A stretch of 64,000 bases of DNA from Lewinellaceae bacterium (lineage in GTDB: Bacteria > Bacteroidota > Bacteroidia > Chitinophagales > Saprospiraceae): assembly GCA_024644235.1 (NCBI GenBank), contig JAHELJ010000011.1, forward strand, positions 1-64,000, written 5' to 3'. A program made the position numbers and the translations under genes. The first letter of the stretch is position 1. Each line of letters opens with the position of its first letter. The notes under the pieces were generated by a model. It worked only from the letters and a program-made list of their open reading frames with translations, made no database searches and had not been told where the DNA came from. Below, one piece after another: positions 33,730 through 43,594 of this stretch.

Positions 33730-34977
33730 TTAGTCAAAAATAACCTCCTTTTCCAACCTGGCGCCATCGCGCAAAACAACAACGATAATCTGATCACCAG
33801 GAGAGAATCTCTCCAGGCAATCCATATAGGCATTCATACCGGTCACCTCGTACTCCCCCATTTTGACTACAACATCCCCTTTATCGAGGCCGGCAACGGC
33901 AGCTGGCCTGCCATCACGCACCCCATCGATTCGCATGCCCTCTCCATCAAACAAATAGTCAGGAATTACTCCTAAAGTCACCTTGAAGCTTCTTTGAATG
34001 TCAGTATTTGAATCGTCTGATTTGGAGAACGAGATCTTACCAAGGTCGTTTAGGGTTTCAATGATTTGATGCAACACTTCCACTACACTGACTACCCCTT
34101 CATAATTTATCTTTTCTGGATCGTCAGTGGGTTTATGATAGTCCTCATGCTGACCCGTGAAGAAATGCAGCACAGGAATGTCTTCTTTATAGAATGATGT
34201 ATGATCGGATGGACCAAAGCCTGATTCTGTAGTCACAAACTGCAAACCATCCACCTGAATTTTGTCCAGAGTGGTGCTCCAGACGGGTGAAGTTCCCACT
34301 CCGTTTATGGATAGGACTTTGTCCTGATTTAGACGGCCTACCATGTCCATGTTGAACATATAATTAATCGTGCTAAGATCAACAGTGGCATTCTTTGTAT
34401 AGTAATTGGATCCAAGTAGCCCCTTTTCTTCTCCCGAAAATGCAATAAATAGGTAGTTGTTTTTCTCGTGCCTATCTGAGAGTATCTCAGCTAATTGCAA
34501 CATTGCAGCTACACCACTTGCATTATCATCTGCCCCATTGTGAATGGCCTGGGAACCGGCATGTAGAGAACCGCGACCACCATAACCCAAATGATCGTAA
34601 TGTGCGCCGATCACCACGGTGTGATCTGCCTTGTTGTCAATCAACCCTACCACATTGGTACCTTTTAGCTCCTCTTTCTCGCCATCCGGAACATGAGGAT
34701 TGACAGGTAGCATCAACGAGAAGGTCTGGAAATAACTCTCGTCATCCCCTGAGGGGAGTAGTCCGATCTCATCCATTCGGAAAGCAATGTATTGTGCCGC
34801 AAGCTGTTCACCTTTCGTTCCAGTTTCTCTTCCTTCTAAAGAATCGGAGGCCAAATATTCGATGTCTGCTTTTATCTCATCATCATCCCCAAGACGAATT
34901 GACTGGCTACACCCGGAAAGGTAGAGCGCCATGGAGGCTACAAAAATTATGAATAACGAATACCTTAATTTACCCAC
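33730..34977 (-). CDS. M28 family aminopeptidase lipoprotein with C-terminal PDZ domain
   Basis: 415 residues from GTG 34977, chosen because it yields a compact lipoprotein signal (MGKLRYSLFIIFVASMALYL, then SGC). ATG 35040 is the alternative and would reach into the divergent gene. Metal ligands: H and D in IGAHYDHLGYG (about 125-135), D in NGADDNASG (about 148-156), the EE of AFSGEEKGLLGS (about 182), D of FNMDMVGRL and H of SDHTSFY (about 258). A PDZ domain (about 325-415, GMRIDGVRDGRPAAVAGLDK) follows. It is periplasmic or surface-attached. Confidence 0.9.
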   Translation of the reverse strand: MGKLRYSLFIIFVASMALYLSGCSQSIRLGDDDEIKADIEYLASDSLEGRETGTKGEQLAAQYIAFRMDEIGLLPSGDDESYFQTFSLMLPVNPHVPDGEKEELKGTNVVGLIDNKADHTVVIGAHYDHLGYGGRGSLHAGSQAIHNGADDNASGVAAMLQLAEILSDRHEKNNYLFIAFSGEEKGLLGSNYYTKNATVDLSTINYMFNMDMVGRLNQDKVLSINGVGTSPVWSTTLDKIQVDGLQFVTTESGFGPSDHTSFYKEDIPVLHFFTGQHEDYHKPTDDPEKINYEGVVSVVEVLHQIIETLNDLGKISFSKSDDSNTDIQRSFKVTLGVIPDYLFDGEGMRIDGVRDGRPAAVAGLDKGDVVVKMGEYEVTGMNAYMDCLERFSPGDQIIVVVLRDGARLEKEVIFD

Positions 34978-35014
34978 GATTATTCCTTTAACTTGTAATA
35001 AATCTGATGCAAAT

Positions 35015-36112
35015 ATGGTTCGAATTGTTGGTTTGTTCATGGTTTCGGTGACAATGATGAGTTGGATTAGAATCTCATACCCACCAGCTACTGACACTCT
35101 GTTGCCGCAAATTCGGGACTCTTTGATTTATCCGAAGGAGGTTCATTTCAAGCACATGAAGCAGCTCACCTTTGGAGGCGACAATGCAGAGGCGTACTGG
35201 AGCTTTGACAATGAACGGCTAGTTTTCCAGGCTACGAATGAAGAGTGGCATGTTGCATGCGACCAAATATTCATAATTGATCGTGAACAAGTCAAAAGCA
35301 CTTTACCCAAGATGGTGAGCACAGGACTAGGTCGGACGACCTGCAGCTATTTCATGCCAGGCGATAGCACTATACTTTATGCCTCCACACATCTGGCAGA
35401 TGAGAACTGTCCACCGGTGCCAGAAAGGAGAGCGGATGGAAAATATGTGTGGCCGATCTATTCTGGCTTCGACATCTTTCTAGCTGATCTTGAAGGAAAC
35501 ATTATATCGCAGCTGACAAATACCAGAGGCTACGATGCCGAAGCCACAGTGTCGCCGAATGGGGATCTCATTGTTTTTACCTCCATTCGATCGGGCGATC
35601 TGGAACTTTATACTATGGACTTAGATGGCAAGAGAGTTCACCAGATCACCAATACACTGGGATACGACGGGGGAGCATTCTTTTCACCTGATGGCGAGTA
35701 CCTAGTCTTCAGAGCCAGCAGGCCCAAAACTGAAGAGGAGGTCAGGATTTACAAAGAACTACTTTCTAAAGATCTTGTCCAACCCACCCTCATGGAGCTA
35801 TTTGTATGTCGTATTGATGGTACTGATATGAGGCAAATCACCTCGCTCGGAAACGCCAATTGGGCCCCCTTTTATCATCCCTCTGGTAAAAAGATAATAT
35901 TCTCATCCAATCACAGGAGTGTACGAGGATTCCCTTTCAACCTCTTTATGATCAACATTGATGGAAGCGGTTTAGAACAAATCTCTTTTGACCCCACCTT
36001 TGATTCCTTTCCCATGTTCTCCCATGATGGTAAGTATATTGCCTTTTCATCGAATCGTAATAATGGAGGTACGCGCTCAACAAATTTATTTATTGCTGAG
36101 TGGATCGACTGA
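35015..36112 (+). CDS. Exported TolB-like (PD40) beta-propeller protein
   Basis: 365 residues from ATG 35015, with an N-terminal hydrophobic segment MVRIVGLFMVSVTMMSWI that may act as a signal anchor. Six or so PD40 repeats are visible, each with the pattern SPDGEYLVFRASR or HPSGKKIIFSSN: about 50-62, 185-197, 228-240 and others. Such propellers usually bind partner proteins in the periplasm. It is 37 bp from the divergent M28 peptidase; longer frames to 34931 are antisense to that gene. The 3' end overlaps the NUDIX gene by 23 bp. Confidence 0.82.
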   Translation: MVRIVGLFMVSVTMMSWIRISYPPATDTLLPQIRDSLIYPKEVHFKHMKQLTFGGDNAEAYWSFDNERLVFQATNEEWHVACDQIFIIDREQVKSTLPKMVSTGLGRTTCSYFMPGDSTILYASTHLADENCPPVPERRADGKYVWPIYSGFDIFLADLEGNIISQLTNTRGYDAEATVSPNGDLIVFTSIRSGDLELYTMDLDGKRVHQITNTLGYDGGAFFSPDGEYLVFRASRPKTEEEVRIYKELLSKDLVQPTLMELFVCRIDGTDMRQITSLGNANWAPFYHPSGKKIIFSSNHRSVRGFPFNLFMINIDGSGLEQISFDPTFDSFPMFSHDGKYIAFSSNRNNGGTRSTNLFIAEWID

Positions 36113-36671
36113 GGTGCGAAATGGCATGAAGTACCGCTGCCCGGCCAATGGCGTCAGCGATAGGATAATTGAGTGAAACAGGATCCAACATCTCCTTCAA
36201 CGGGATCCGAATCAATTCCAAATCTTCAGTAAGGTCTGGATTCGGCGCTTCTGTAAATTCGACACCCATAGCGAGGAAATGATAGCACCGGTTAGTAACA
36301 TACGATGGGTTGATGAACGAAACTCCTAGCGATTTCCATGAGCCGCCAGTATAGCCAGTTTCTTCGACGAGTTCTCTTTGCGCAGCTTGCAGTTCAGTCT
36401 CACCATTATCAATAAATCCCGCCGGCAATTCTAAAAGGAGATCATCAATGCCAAAGCGGAATTGTCTGACCAGTAAAACATGGTTGTTGTTATCTACTGC
36501 CAAGATATTCACTGTGTCTTTGGCATGAAGCACCAGAGCGCTTAACTTTTCCCGGTTCCTGGGGTTTTCTACCAAGCGGAGTTCTACTTGAAATAATGGT
36601 AGCTCAGGACCTCGAGTTGAATCTATAGTTTTCCAAGATTTGGGACTATCATTTTTTTCACTCACTGACAA
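36090..36671 (-). CDS. NUDIX hydrolase, ADP-ribose pyrophosphatase-like
   Basis: 193 residues with the Nudix box GFIDNGETELQAAQRELVEE (then TGY; about residues 85-107), preceded by the VRQFRFGIDDLLLELPAG segment characteristic of the ADP-sugar pyrophosphatase (YffH/NudF) group. It probably cleaves ADP-ribose or similar to AMP and sugar phosphate. It is convergent with the PD40 gene (23-bp overlap) and shares its strand with the phosphate transporter upstream (36-bp gap). Confidence 0.9.
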   Translation of the reverse strand: MSVSEKNDSPKSWKTIDSTRGPELPLFQVELRLVENPRNREKLSALVLHAKDTVNILAVDNNNHVLLVRQFRFGIDDLLLELPAGFIDNGETELQAAQRELVEETGYTGGSWKSLGVSFINPSYVTNRCYHFLAMGVEFTEAPNPDLTEDLELIRIPLKEMLDPVSLNYPIADAIGRAAVLHAISHLSRSTQQ

Positions 36672-36707
36672 GAAATTTTTAAGATTCCATTTAGCTGGAA
36701 TGGTGTA

Positions 36708-38501
36708 TTAATCATCCAGAGTCAGAATTCCTTCTTCCTGCTCGAGCGCCAGCATATCCAAAGGCTCCTGGTCCAGTAACATATCCCTCTGAATGTACAG
36801 CAATTCTGCGATGCTGATTAGATTGTGCACCATTGATTTAGCTGCTGCACTGTCATTCATCAGGGATGTAGCCATTTCATTAGTGATTAAGTTCTTCCTG
36901 ACCAACTTATCAATTGAGCCATCAATGATGACGTCACTCTTATCTGCTTTGTCTCGCAGTTTTGCCAACTTCTTGAGGTATTTGACCGGGTCCTCTGTAT
37001 CTTTTAGATATCGAATAATCCGCACCACCTTCAGGATCATCTTTCGTAGATCATTGTATTCTTTCTTGATATAGTAATTATCTGAGGCAATAAAACGGGA
37101 CATATTAGCATGTAATGGTTTCATAGCTTTCACTACAGCTACGATCTTCCTGTTTGCAACCAAGATATTTCTGATCAATTCGATTTTTTCCTTGTCAAGC
37201 TCAAACTTACTTTGCAGCATCGTAGCGTATTCTACGATCTTGTTATAGATGGTTTTGATCTTGTTGTAGTAGAGATGATCGATATCCACTTCTATAACCT
37301 CTTTTCTGTCGACGAGTTCCCCAATTTTTCTGTCTGATTCGATATCCTCACGATGGACATTGATGCCATGAGCAATGGCCCGGTATGCCGAGTTCTCAAA
37401 CAGGCGGGCCGATTCCTTGAATAAGGCAGCAATGCCGGTCTGCGGATACCTTAAGTCGGTCAGATTGAGAAACATGGGTTGATCAATTGCCTTCTCCGGA
37501 TCGATCACCTCCGGCACTACTTTTTGTACAATCTTAGCGATTAAGGGGACAAACCATACGAGTAGCAGAGTATTGGCAATATTAAAAGAGGTATGAAAAA
37601 CGGACAAAGCCACTGGAATAGCTGTTGCCTCAGCAAAAGGCGACATTTCCCCATTCTCTACCACAATCCAGTTAACAAGGTCAAGAAAAGGAATAAATAG
37701 GACCAACATCCAGATCACTCCGATCGTGTTAAAAATGAGATGTGCACGGGCAGTTCGCTTGGCTTGATAATTAGCGACAAGTGCAGCCAGGTTGGCGGTA
37801 ATTGTGGTACCTACATTTTCTCCCAAGACCATTGCAGCTGCCATATCAAAAGGGATCCAGCCTTCATAACACATAACGAGGGTCAGAGCCATGGTGGCAC
37901 TAGAGGACTGGATGATAACGGTTAATAATGTTCCTATAAATAAGAAAATGAGAACAGACATAAGTCCCATTTGGGTGTATCGGGATAGGAATGCCAAGGC
38001 CTCGGGATTATTGTTTATGTCTGGTACAGAGTCTTTTAGGAACTGAAGACCTATGAACAGAATAGCAAATCCGACAATGAAGTAGCCCCATTGCTTACGT
38101 TTCTTGTTACTCGAAAAAATTAATAAAAAGCCTAATCCCACCAGAGGTAGCGCTATCGCACTCATGCTCACCTTGAAACCCAATATGGTGATTAACCAGG
38201 CGGTCACAGTGGTGCCGATGTTAGCACCCATAATCACTCCGATCGATTCCGTTAGGGTAAGTAGAGAAGCATTGGCAAAGCTTACAACCATTAGAGTCGT
38301 TGCCGAAGAGGATTGAATGACAGATGTGATGAGAAAACCAGTGAAAATGGCAAAGAATCTATTCGACGTCATGGAAGCAAGGATGGTCCGCATCTTGTCA
38401 CCAGCGACTTCCATCAACGCATCACTCATCACTTTCATGCCGTATAAGAATAGCCCAAGTGATCCAGCGAGTGTCAATATATCGCCAAGTCCGTACGTCA
38501 T
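36708..38501 (-). CDS. Na/Pi cotransporter (NptA family) with C-terminal PhoU-like domain
   Basis: 597 residues. Two inverted Na_Pi_cotrans repeats each carry the QSSS signature: SVIQSSSATTLMVVSF (about 60-75) and VIIQSSSATMALTLVMC (about 194-210). Eight or more membrane segments end by about residue 330, followed by a helical PhoU-like cytosolic domain (about 345-580). It imports phosphate with sodium at low affinity and may be regulated through its PhoU-like tail. It is divergent from the porin-pst operon and shares the control region holding the 11-bp direct repeat. Confidence 0.92.
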   Translation of the reverse strand: MTYGLGDILTLAGSLGLFLYGMKVMSDALMEVAGDKMRTILASMTSNRFFAIFTGFLITSVIQSSSATTLMVVSFANASLLTLTESIGVIMGANIGTTVTAWLITILGFKVSMSAIALPLVGLGFLLIFSSNKKRKQWGYFIVGFAILFIGLQFLKDSVPDINNNPEALAFLSRYTQMGLMSVLIFLFIGTLLTVIIQSSSATMALTLVMCYEGWIPFDMAAAMVLGENVGTTITANLAALVANYQAKRTARAHLIFNTIGVIWMLVLFIPFLDLVNWIVVENGEMSPFAEATAIPVALSVFHTSFNIANTLLLVWFVPLIAKIVQKVVPEVIDPEKAIDQPMFLNLTDLRYPQTGIAALFKESARLFENSAYRAIAHGINVHREDIESDRKIGELVDRKEVIEVDIDHLYYNKIKTIYNKIVEYATMLQSKFELDKEKIELIRNILVANRKIVAVVKAMKPLHANMSRFIASDNYYIKKEYNDLRKMILKVVRIIRYLKDTEDPVKYLKKLAKLRDKADKSDVIIDGSIDKLVRKNLITNEMATSLMNDSAAAKSMVHNLISIAELLYIQRDMLLDQEPLDMLALEQEEGILTLDD

Positions 38502-38639
38502 GTACTTTATCTGAATTTTAAAGCTGAGGAGAATCCAAATTAATCAATTCCTTCCGTCCTCTTACAACAAATCACCTTTCTTCATTGCTGGTTAATGTTG
38601 GAAATGGAATCGGACGCTCTGAAAACAATTTCTTCTAAA

Positions 38640-38684
38640 GTTAAGCAGCATTTAACCTTGGCTTAACAATCGAAAAATACCTTG
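38640..38684 (+). promoter_or_regulatory. Putative Pho box (three 11-bp-spaced TTAA units) and near -7 element
   Basis: GTTAAGCA (38640), TTTAACCT (38651) and CTTAACAA (38662) are direct repeats with TTAA cores at 38641, 38652 and 38663, exactly 11 bp apart. Eleven-bp-spaced repeats are the hallmark of PhoB-type boxes; TTAAC-type units occur in cyanobacterial (YTTAAYYT) and Bacillus (TTAACA) Pho boxes. A -7-like TACCTTG lies at 38678-38684, so the repeat occupies the position of a missing -33 element, as expected for an activator. The porin ATG follows at 38716. Confidence 0.6.
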
Positions 38685-38715
38685 CAGAGCGAATAACAAG
38701 CAATATCCCTGACTT

Positions 38716-39918
38716 ATGATCAGCAAACAAATGGGGATCTTGGCACTATCCCTCTTACTAAGTATCAGTGCCTATTCGCAGGATGGATTTACCACAAATT
38801 GGGACAACGGGTTCAAGGTGGAAAGTGATGATGGTGATTTCAAGCTTAAGTTTGGAGGTCGCATCATGTACGATTTCGCCACATTCGGGCAAGATGATGA
38901 TCTCGATCGAGCATTTGGAGAATATGGAAACGGTGTGGAATTTCGACGCATCAGATTCTTCAACTCTGGCACAGTATATTCCAATTTGAGCTACAAACTT
39001 CAGGTTGATTTTGCTGGAGGCAAGATCAGCCTAAAGGACGTCTTTCTCGAATTGAAAGATATTGGGGGTGTCAATGTGAGATTGGGTCATTTCAAAGAGC
39101 CCTTCCGTCTTGAGGTCTTGACCAGCAGCAAGTACATCACGTTCATGGAGCGATCAATGATGACAGCATTAAATCAGGAGAGAAACACTGGATTGATGGT
39201 TCATGATCAATCCGAGGACGGCCGTCTCAACTGGCAAGTAGCGCTTTTCAGAAATGGAGATGGAGCCGGTGATGATACAAATGCGGGAAGCGGGATAGTC
39301 TTAGGCGGACGATTAGCTGGCGTTCTTCCTCTAAAGCCAGAAAGTGATGATCAGATGCTGCATTTAGGAGCATCTTTCAGCTTTAGGAATCCCGACGGTG
39401 ATGTTATTGAATATGAGTCTCGACCAGAAACTCATCTCGGACCGAAGTACCTAAATACGGGTGAGATTACTGACGTTGACAATTCCAACCTGATCGGGTT
39501 GGAACTGGCTTTAGTAAACGGACCATGGAGCTTTCAAACGGAGTATGCCAGATCCAAAGTCAATCTTGATGGTACCGGTGAATACAGTTTTCCTAGTTAC
39601 TATGCGCAAGTCAGCTATTTTCTCACGGGAGAAGTCAGAAACTACAAATACAAGGGCGCTTACGAAGGATTTGATCGGGTAAAACCAAACAAAAATTTTG
39701 GTGGCGGTGGTGCAGGCGCCTGGGAGCTGGCTCTGCGCTATTCTTCTGCTGACTGGAATGATGGAGATATAACAGGGGGCAAACTTAGCAACATCACGCT
39801 TGGTGTGAACTGGTATCTCAATCCCGTCTCACGACTCATGGCAAATTATATCCTGGCCGACCTTGATGAAGTGGGAAAAGCCAACATCTTCCAGATGCGC
39901 ATGCAAATAGATTTCTAA
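38716..39918 (+). CDS. Phosphate-selective porin (OprO/OprP family)
   Basis: 400 residues with a signal peptide (MISKQMGILALSLLLSISAY). The mature protein shows the OprO/P layout: DDGDFKLKFGGRIMYDFATF (about 39-58), RRIRFFNSGTVYSNLSYKLQ (about 77-96), VNVRLGHFKEPFRLE (about 115-129), and a final barrel strand ending QMRMQIDF. It supplies the outer-membrane step of the phosphate uptake system and heads the pstSCAB-phoU operon, 17 bp upstream of pstS. Confidence 0.9.
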   Translation: MISKQMGILALSLLLSISAYSQDGFTTNWDNGFKVESDDGDFKLKFGGRIMYDFATFGQDDDLDRAFGEYGNGVEFRRIRFFNSGTVYSNLSYKLQVDFAGGKISLKDVFLELKDIGGVNVRLGHFKEPFRLEVLTSSKYITFMERSMMTALNQERNTGLMVHDQSEDGRLNWQVALFRNGDGAGDDTNAGSGIVLGGRLAGVLPLKPESDDQMLHLGASFSFRNPDGDVIEYESRPETHLGPKYLNTGEITDVDNSNLIGLELALVNGPWSFQTEYARSKVNLDGTGEYSFPSYYAQVSYFLTGEVRNYKYKGAYEGFDRVKPNKNFGGGGAGAWELALRYSSADWNDGDITGGKLSNITLGVNWYLNPVSRLMANYILADLDEVGKANIFQMRMQIDF

Positions 39919-39935
39919 TTAAAAAATATTAATAC

Positions 39936-40895
39936 GTGACAATGAGATGCTCAAAATTTTTTCCGCTCTTCGTGTCGGCCGTTTCGGCAACAATACTTAT
40001 GGGATGCGGATCGGGATCAAGTACCGATTCCGGGGAAAGTGGTACCATTAATATCGATGGCTCTAGCACGGTGTATCCGATTACAGAAGCAATTGCCGAA
40101 GAATTTCGGACAGTCTCGCCGGATGTCCGGGTTACAATAGGTATTTCCGGCACCGGGGGAGGCTTTAAGAAATTTGCCAGGGGCGAAACTGTCATCTCCG
40201 ATGCCTCACGACCTATTAAGGATAGCGAAGCAAAGGCTTGTCAGGAAAACAATATTACCTATGTAGAGTTGACAGTAGCTTATGACGGACTAGCCGTCGT
40301 CGTTAACAAGGAAAATGACTGGGCCACATCTTTGACTGCAGAGGAACTAAAGAAGATCTGGGAACCTGCAGCACAAGAAACCATTGTTAAGTGGAATCAG
40401 ATCAGGCCAGAGTTTCCGGACGAAGACCTGTCGCTGCTGGGTCCAGGTACGGCATCCGGCACCTTCGATTATTTCACTGAGGCGATCGTTGGCGAAAGTG
40501 GAGCGAGCCGGGGTGACTACATGCCCAGCGAGGATGATCATGTACTTGTTCAAGGGGTAGCTGGGAACAAATATGCCCTGGGATTCTTTGGTCTGGCCTA
40601 TTACCAGGAGAATGCAGACAGGTTGAAACTGGTGGCTGTGGATGGTGGAAATGGCCCGATACTGCCCTCACTCAATACCGTGAAAAATGGTGAGTACACT
40701 CCCCTTTCCAGACCAATTTTCATCTATGTTAGCAATGAAGGCGCCAAGCGACCTGAAGTAGTCAAATTTGTCGAATTCTATCTACAGAACGCTGCTAACC
40801 TAGTTACAGATGTAGGTTACATTCCATTACCCAATCAAGAATACCAGACTCAATTGGAGAAGTTTCGAACCTTTGTTCAAGAGTCTCAGGTCTAG
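39936..40895 (+). CDS. pstS: Phosphate ABC transporter, substrate-binding protein
   Basis: 319 residues with a lipoprotein signal ending [10 protein letters not shown] (lipidated Cys at 27). The binding-site motifs [18 protein letters not shown] (about 43-60) and [16 protein letters not shown] (about 73-88) are present, as well as [14 protein letters not shown] (about 169-182). It captures phosphate for the PstCA channel. Gene order porin-pstS-pstC-pstA-pstB-phoU with gaps of 5-17 bp or overlaps shows one operon. MRCSKFF (39942) is an alternative start. Confidence 0.95.
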   Translation: MTMRCSKFFPLFVSAVSATILMGCGSGSSTDSGESGTINIDGSSTVYPITEAIAEEFRTVSPDVRVTIGISGTGGGFKKFARGETVISDASRPIKDSEAKACQENNITYVELTVAYDGLAVVVNKENDWATSLTAEELKKIWEPAAQETIVKWNQIRPEFPDEDLSLLGPGTASGTFDYFTEAIVGESGASRGDYMPSEDDHVLVQGVAGNKYALGFFGLAYYQENADRLKLVAVDGGNGPILPSLNTVKNGEYTPLSRPIFIYVSNEGAKRPEVVKFVEFYLQNAANLVTDVGYIPLPNQEYQTQLEKFRTFVQESQV

Positions 40896-40900
40896 CAGTC

Positions 40901-41782
40901 ATGATGGTAAAGACCAAGGAGCGAATTATTGAGGGTGCACTTTGGCTTTGTGCTGCCGTAACTGTTATCACCACTGTGGGAATACTTTGGGTACTTCTAT
41001 CACAATCCCTGGTCTTCTTCCGCGATGTGTCTATTATCGAATTCCTGACTGATCCCGAATGGACGCCATTATTTGCAGATAAACATTTTGGTATTCTGCC
41101 GCTACTCAGTGGAACCATCCTTACCACATTCGTTGCAATAGCTGTGGCTTTGCCATTAGGGATAATGATTGCGATCTATTTGAGTGAATATGCAGGCTCA
41201 CGAACAAGAAACATATTTAAACCAATGCTGGAGGTGCTAGCAGCAGTTCCAACTGTGGTGTATGGCTTCTTTGCCCTTACTGTGGTTACTCCATTTCTTA
41301 AGACAATCTTCCCAACTATTTCGACTTTCAATGCCCTTTCTGCTGGAATTGTGATGGGTGTGATGATCATCCCTATGGTTTCTTCATTAAGTGAGGATGC
41401 ATTGCACGCAGTTCCAAAATCGCTCAGAGAGGCCTCTTATGGTATGGGTGCCACCAGATATCAAACCGCTTTCAAAGTCTTGGTTCCCGCAGCATCTTCT
41501 GGAATCATCGTATCGGTGATCCTGGCCCTTTCGCGAGCGATCGGTGAAACTATGATTGTAGCCATCGCTGCTGGTCAGCAACCGAACCTCACTTTTAATC
41601 CTTTAGAGACCGTCGAGACAATAACAGCCTATATCGTGCAAGTGAGTTTGGGAGACGTGCCATACGGATCGATTGAGTATCGAACAATTTTTGCCGCTGG
41701 ATTGACCCTCTTTGTATTCACATTCATACTGAATAACATCAGTTTTTTTATACGGAAACGCTATCAGGAAAAGTATGAGTAG
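40901..41782 (+). CDS. pstC: Phosphate ABC transporter, permease PstC
   Basis: 293 residues, six membrane segments. The permease signature with the EAA-like loop is [20 protein letters not shown] (about 178-197), and [20 protein letters not shown] (about 92-111) is typical of PstC. It partners with PstA to form the inner-membrane pathway. It lies 5 bp downstream of pstS and overlaps pstA by 8 bp, supporting translational coupling. Confidence 0.94.
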   Translation: MMVKTKERIIEGALWLCAAVTVITTVGILWVLLSQSLVFFRDVSIIEFLTDPEWTPLFADKHFGILPLLSGTILTTFVAIAVALPLGIMIAIYLSEYAGSRTRNIFKPMLEVLAAVPTVVYGFFALTVVTPFLKTIFPTISTFNALSAGIVMGVMIIPMVSSLSEDALHAVPKSLREASYGMGATRYQTAFKVLVPAASSGIIVSVILALSRAIGETMIVAIAAGQQPNLTFNPLETVETITAYIVQVSLGDVPYGSIEYRTIFAAGLTLFVFTFILNNISFFIRKRYQEKYE

Positions 41783-42632
41783 GCACCTTAGAAATCGTAT
41801 ACAAGATCTCATTTTCAAATACCTTGGGATCGTCAGTACCAGTGTAGGCATCTTGCTTTTAGCAGTGTTCATCGGTAGTATACTGAAAGATGGATTGGGA
41901 AGGATTGACTGGGAATTTTTGACAAATCTTCCATCGAGAAAAGCAGAGAATGCAGGTATTCTGACAGCCTGGGCCGGATCGCTGTGGTTATTTGTCATGA
42001 CAGCCGTGATTTCAATACCCGTAGGTGTTGCAGCAGGAATCTACCTAGAGGAGTATTCAGTAAAGAACAGATTTTCGTCCATGCTCGAAGTCAATATCAC
42101 TAATCTTGCCGGGGTGCCGTCTGTTATCTACGGGATACTTGGCCTGGAGATTTTTGTAAGAACCATGAGATTTGGCGGAAGTCTTCTGGCGGGTGCTTGT
42201 ACTTTAGCGTTGCTGATTCTGCCGATAATTATCGTTGCTACCAGGGAAGCCATCAAGGCAGTGCCCTCAACGATTAAGGAGGCTTCGTTTGGTATGGGTG
42301 CCACCAAATGGCAGACACTTAGATACCAAATCCTGCCTGCGGCTGGGGGTGGGATCGCCACCGGTATTATACTGGCGCTGTCTAGAGCTATCGGTGAAAC
42401 AGCTCCAGTCATCGTGATTGGGGCGCTAGCATACGTCCCTTTTGTTCCAAAGGGTCCAATGGATGAATTTACGGTACTTCCGATCCAGATTTTCAACTGG
42501 ACATCGAGACCCGACCCTGCATTTATCACCAATGCTGCAGCAGGGATTATCATCTTATTGGGAGTGACCTTTTTACTAAACGGGATCGCTGTATATCTTA
42601 GATATCGATGGCAGAAAAAAGTCAGTTGGTAA
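41775..42632 (+). CDS. pstA: Phosphate ABC transporter, permease PstA
   Basis: 285 residues, six membrane segments, with the coupling loop [20 protein letters not shown] (about 169-188) and [19 protein letters not shown] (about 89-107). It overlaps pstC by 8 bp and its stop overlaps the pstB start as TAATG. The two permeases are recognisably paralogous, as expected. Confidence 0.94.
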   Translation: MSRHLRNRIQDLIFKYLGIVSTSVGILLLAVFIGSILKDGLGRIDWEFLTNLPSRKAENAGILTAWAGSLWLFVMTAVISIPVGVAAGIYLEEYSVKNRFSSMLEVNITNLAGVPSVIYGILGLEIFVRTMRFGGSLLAGACTLALLILPIIIVATREAIKAVPSTIKEASFGMGATKWQTLRYQILPAAGGGIATGIILALSRAIGETAPVIVIGALAYVPFVPKGPMDEFTVLPIQIFNWTSRPDPAFITNAAAGIIILLGVTFLLNGIAVYLRYRWQKKVSW

Positions 42633-43582
42633 TGGAAAAGAAGAGTAAAGAACTGGAAAAGCAACTTTCAACAAGTACGCAAGGGCAGAAGACGGATGAC
42701 AAGAGTCATTTTGAAACTATTGAGGATGGCAACAAAAAGAAAATGGATGAGAAAATCCTATCGAAGTCCGTCAAGTCAGATCAAGCTGATAAAACCCCTG
42801 CTGATGACGATGTAACTTCAAAGAAAAAGATTGCTAAACTGAGTAGTGATTCAGTGAATGTATTCTACGGTGAAAAAAAGGTGATCGATGATGTATCTAT
42901 TCAAATCTATCCCAATACCGTCACAGCCTTCATTGGTCCGTCCGGGTGTGGCAAATCGACTTTCCTCCGACTGTTCAATCGCATGAATGATTACATCGAT
43001 ACCTTTCGTATGGAGGGACTTATTCGTGTGGATGAAAAGGACATTTATCAATCAGATGTTCACGTCGAGGAGTTACGCAAGCAGGTGGGTATGGTTTTTC
43101 AAAAACCAAATCCATTCCCGAAGTCCATCTATGAAAATGTTGCTTATGGCCTAAAGATTCAGGGCATCCGTGATAAATCCACATTGGATGAAGCTGTGGA
43201 GAATTCGTTGAAAGCTTCCGCTCTGTGGAATGAAGTCAAGGACAATCTGCAGCAGTCGGCGCTAGCACTTTCCGGAGGACAGCAACAAAGACTTTGCATA
43301 GCACGTACTCTGGCGGTCAAACCATCCGTAATTTTAATGGATGAACCGGCATCTGCACTGGATCCAATTGCAACGGCAAAAATTGAGGAGTTGATACATC
43401 AATTGAAAGACAATTACACCATCGTAATTGTAACCCACAACATGCAGCAAGCAGGACGGGTTAGTGATCGTACTGCCTTTTTCTACTTGGGCAAATTGAT
43501 CGAATACAGCAAGACAAAGAAGCTTTTCACCAGTCCGGACGAGGAAATGACTGAAAACTATATCACTGGTAGATTTGGCTAA
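42632..43582 (+). CDS. pstB: Phosphate ABC transporter ATPase PstB with a long charged N-terminal extension
   Basis: 316 residues from ATG 42632, which overlaps the pstA stop (TAATG). The ATPase core starts near residue 70 with [20 protein letters not shown]; Walker [10 protein letters not shown] is at about 103-111, the signature [16 protein letters not shown] at about 213-228 and Walker [14 protein letters not shown] at about 233-245. The first ~70 residues are Lys/Asp/Ser-rich low-complexity sequence not seen in canonical PstB (about 250-270 residues). The frame also opens at 42608 and an internal ATG exists near 42743. The extension is the oddest feature of this operon. Confidence 0.93.
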   Translation: MEKKSKELEKQLSTSTQGQKTDDKSHFETIEDGNKKKMDEKILSKSVKSDQADKTPADDDVTSKKKIAKLSSDSVNVFYGEKKVIDDVSIQIYPNTVTAFIGPSGCGKSTFLRLFNRMNDYIDTFRMEGLIRVDEKDIYQSDVHVEELRKQVGMVFQKPNPFPKSIYENVAYGLKIQGIRDKSTLDEAVENSLKASALWNEVKDNLQQSALALSGGQQQRLCIARTLAVKPSVILMDEPASALDPIATAKIEELIHQLKDNYTIVIVTHNMQQAGRVSDRTAFFYLGKLIEYSKTKKLFTSPDEEMTENYITGRFG

Positions 43583-43594
43583 AAATAATCGTAA

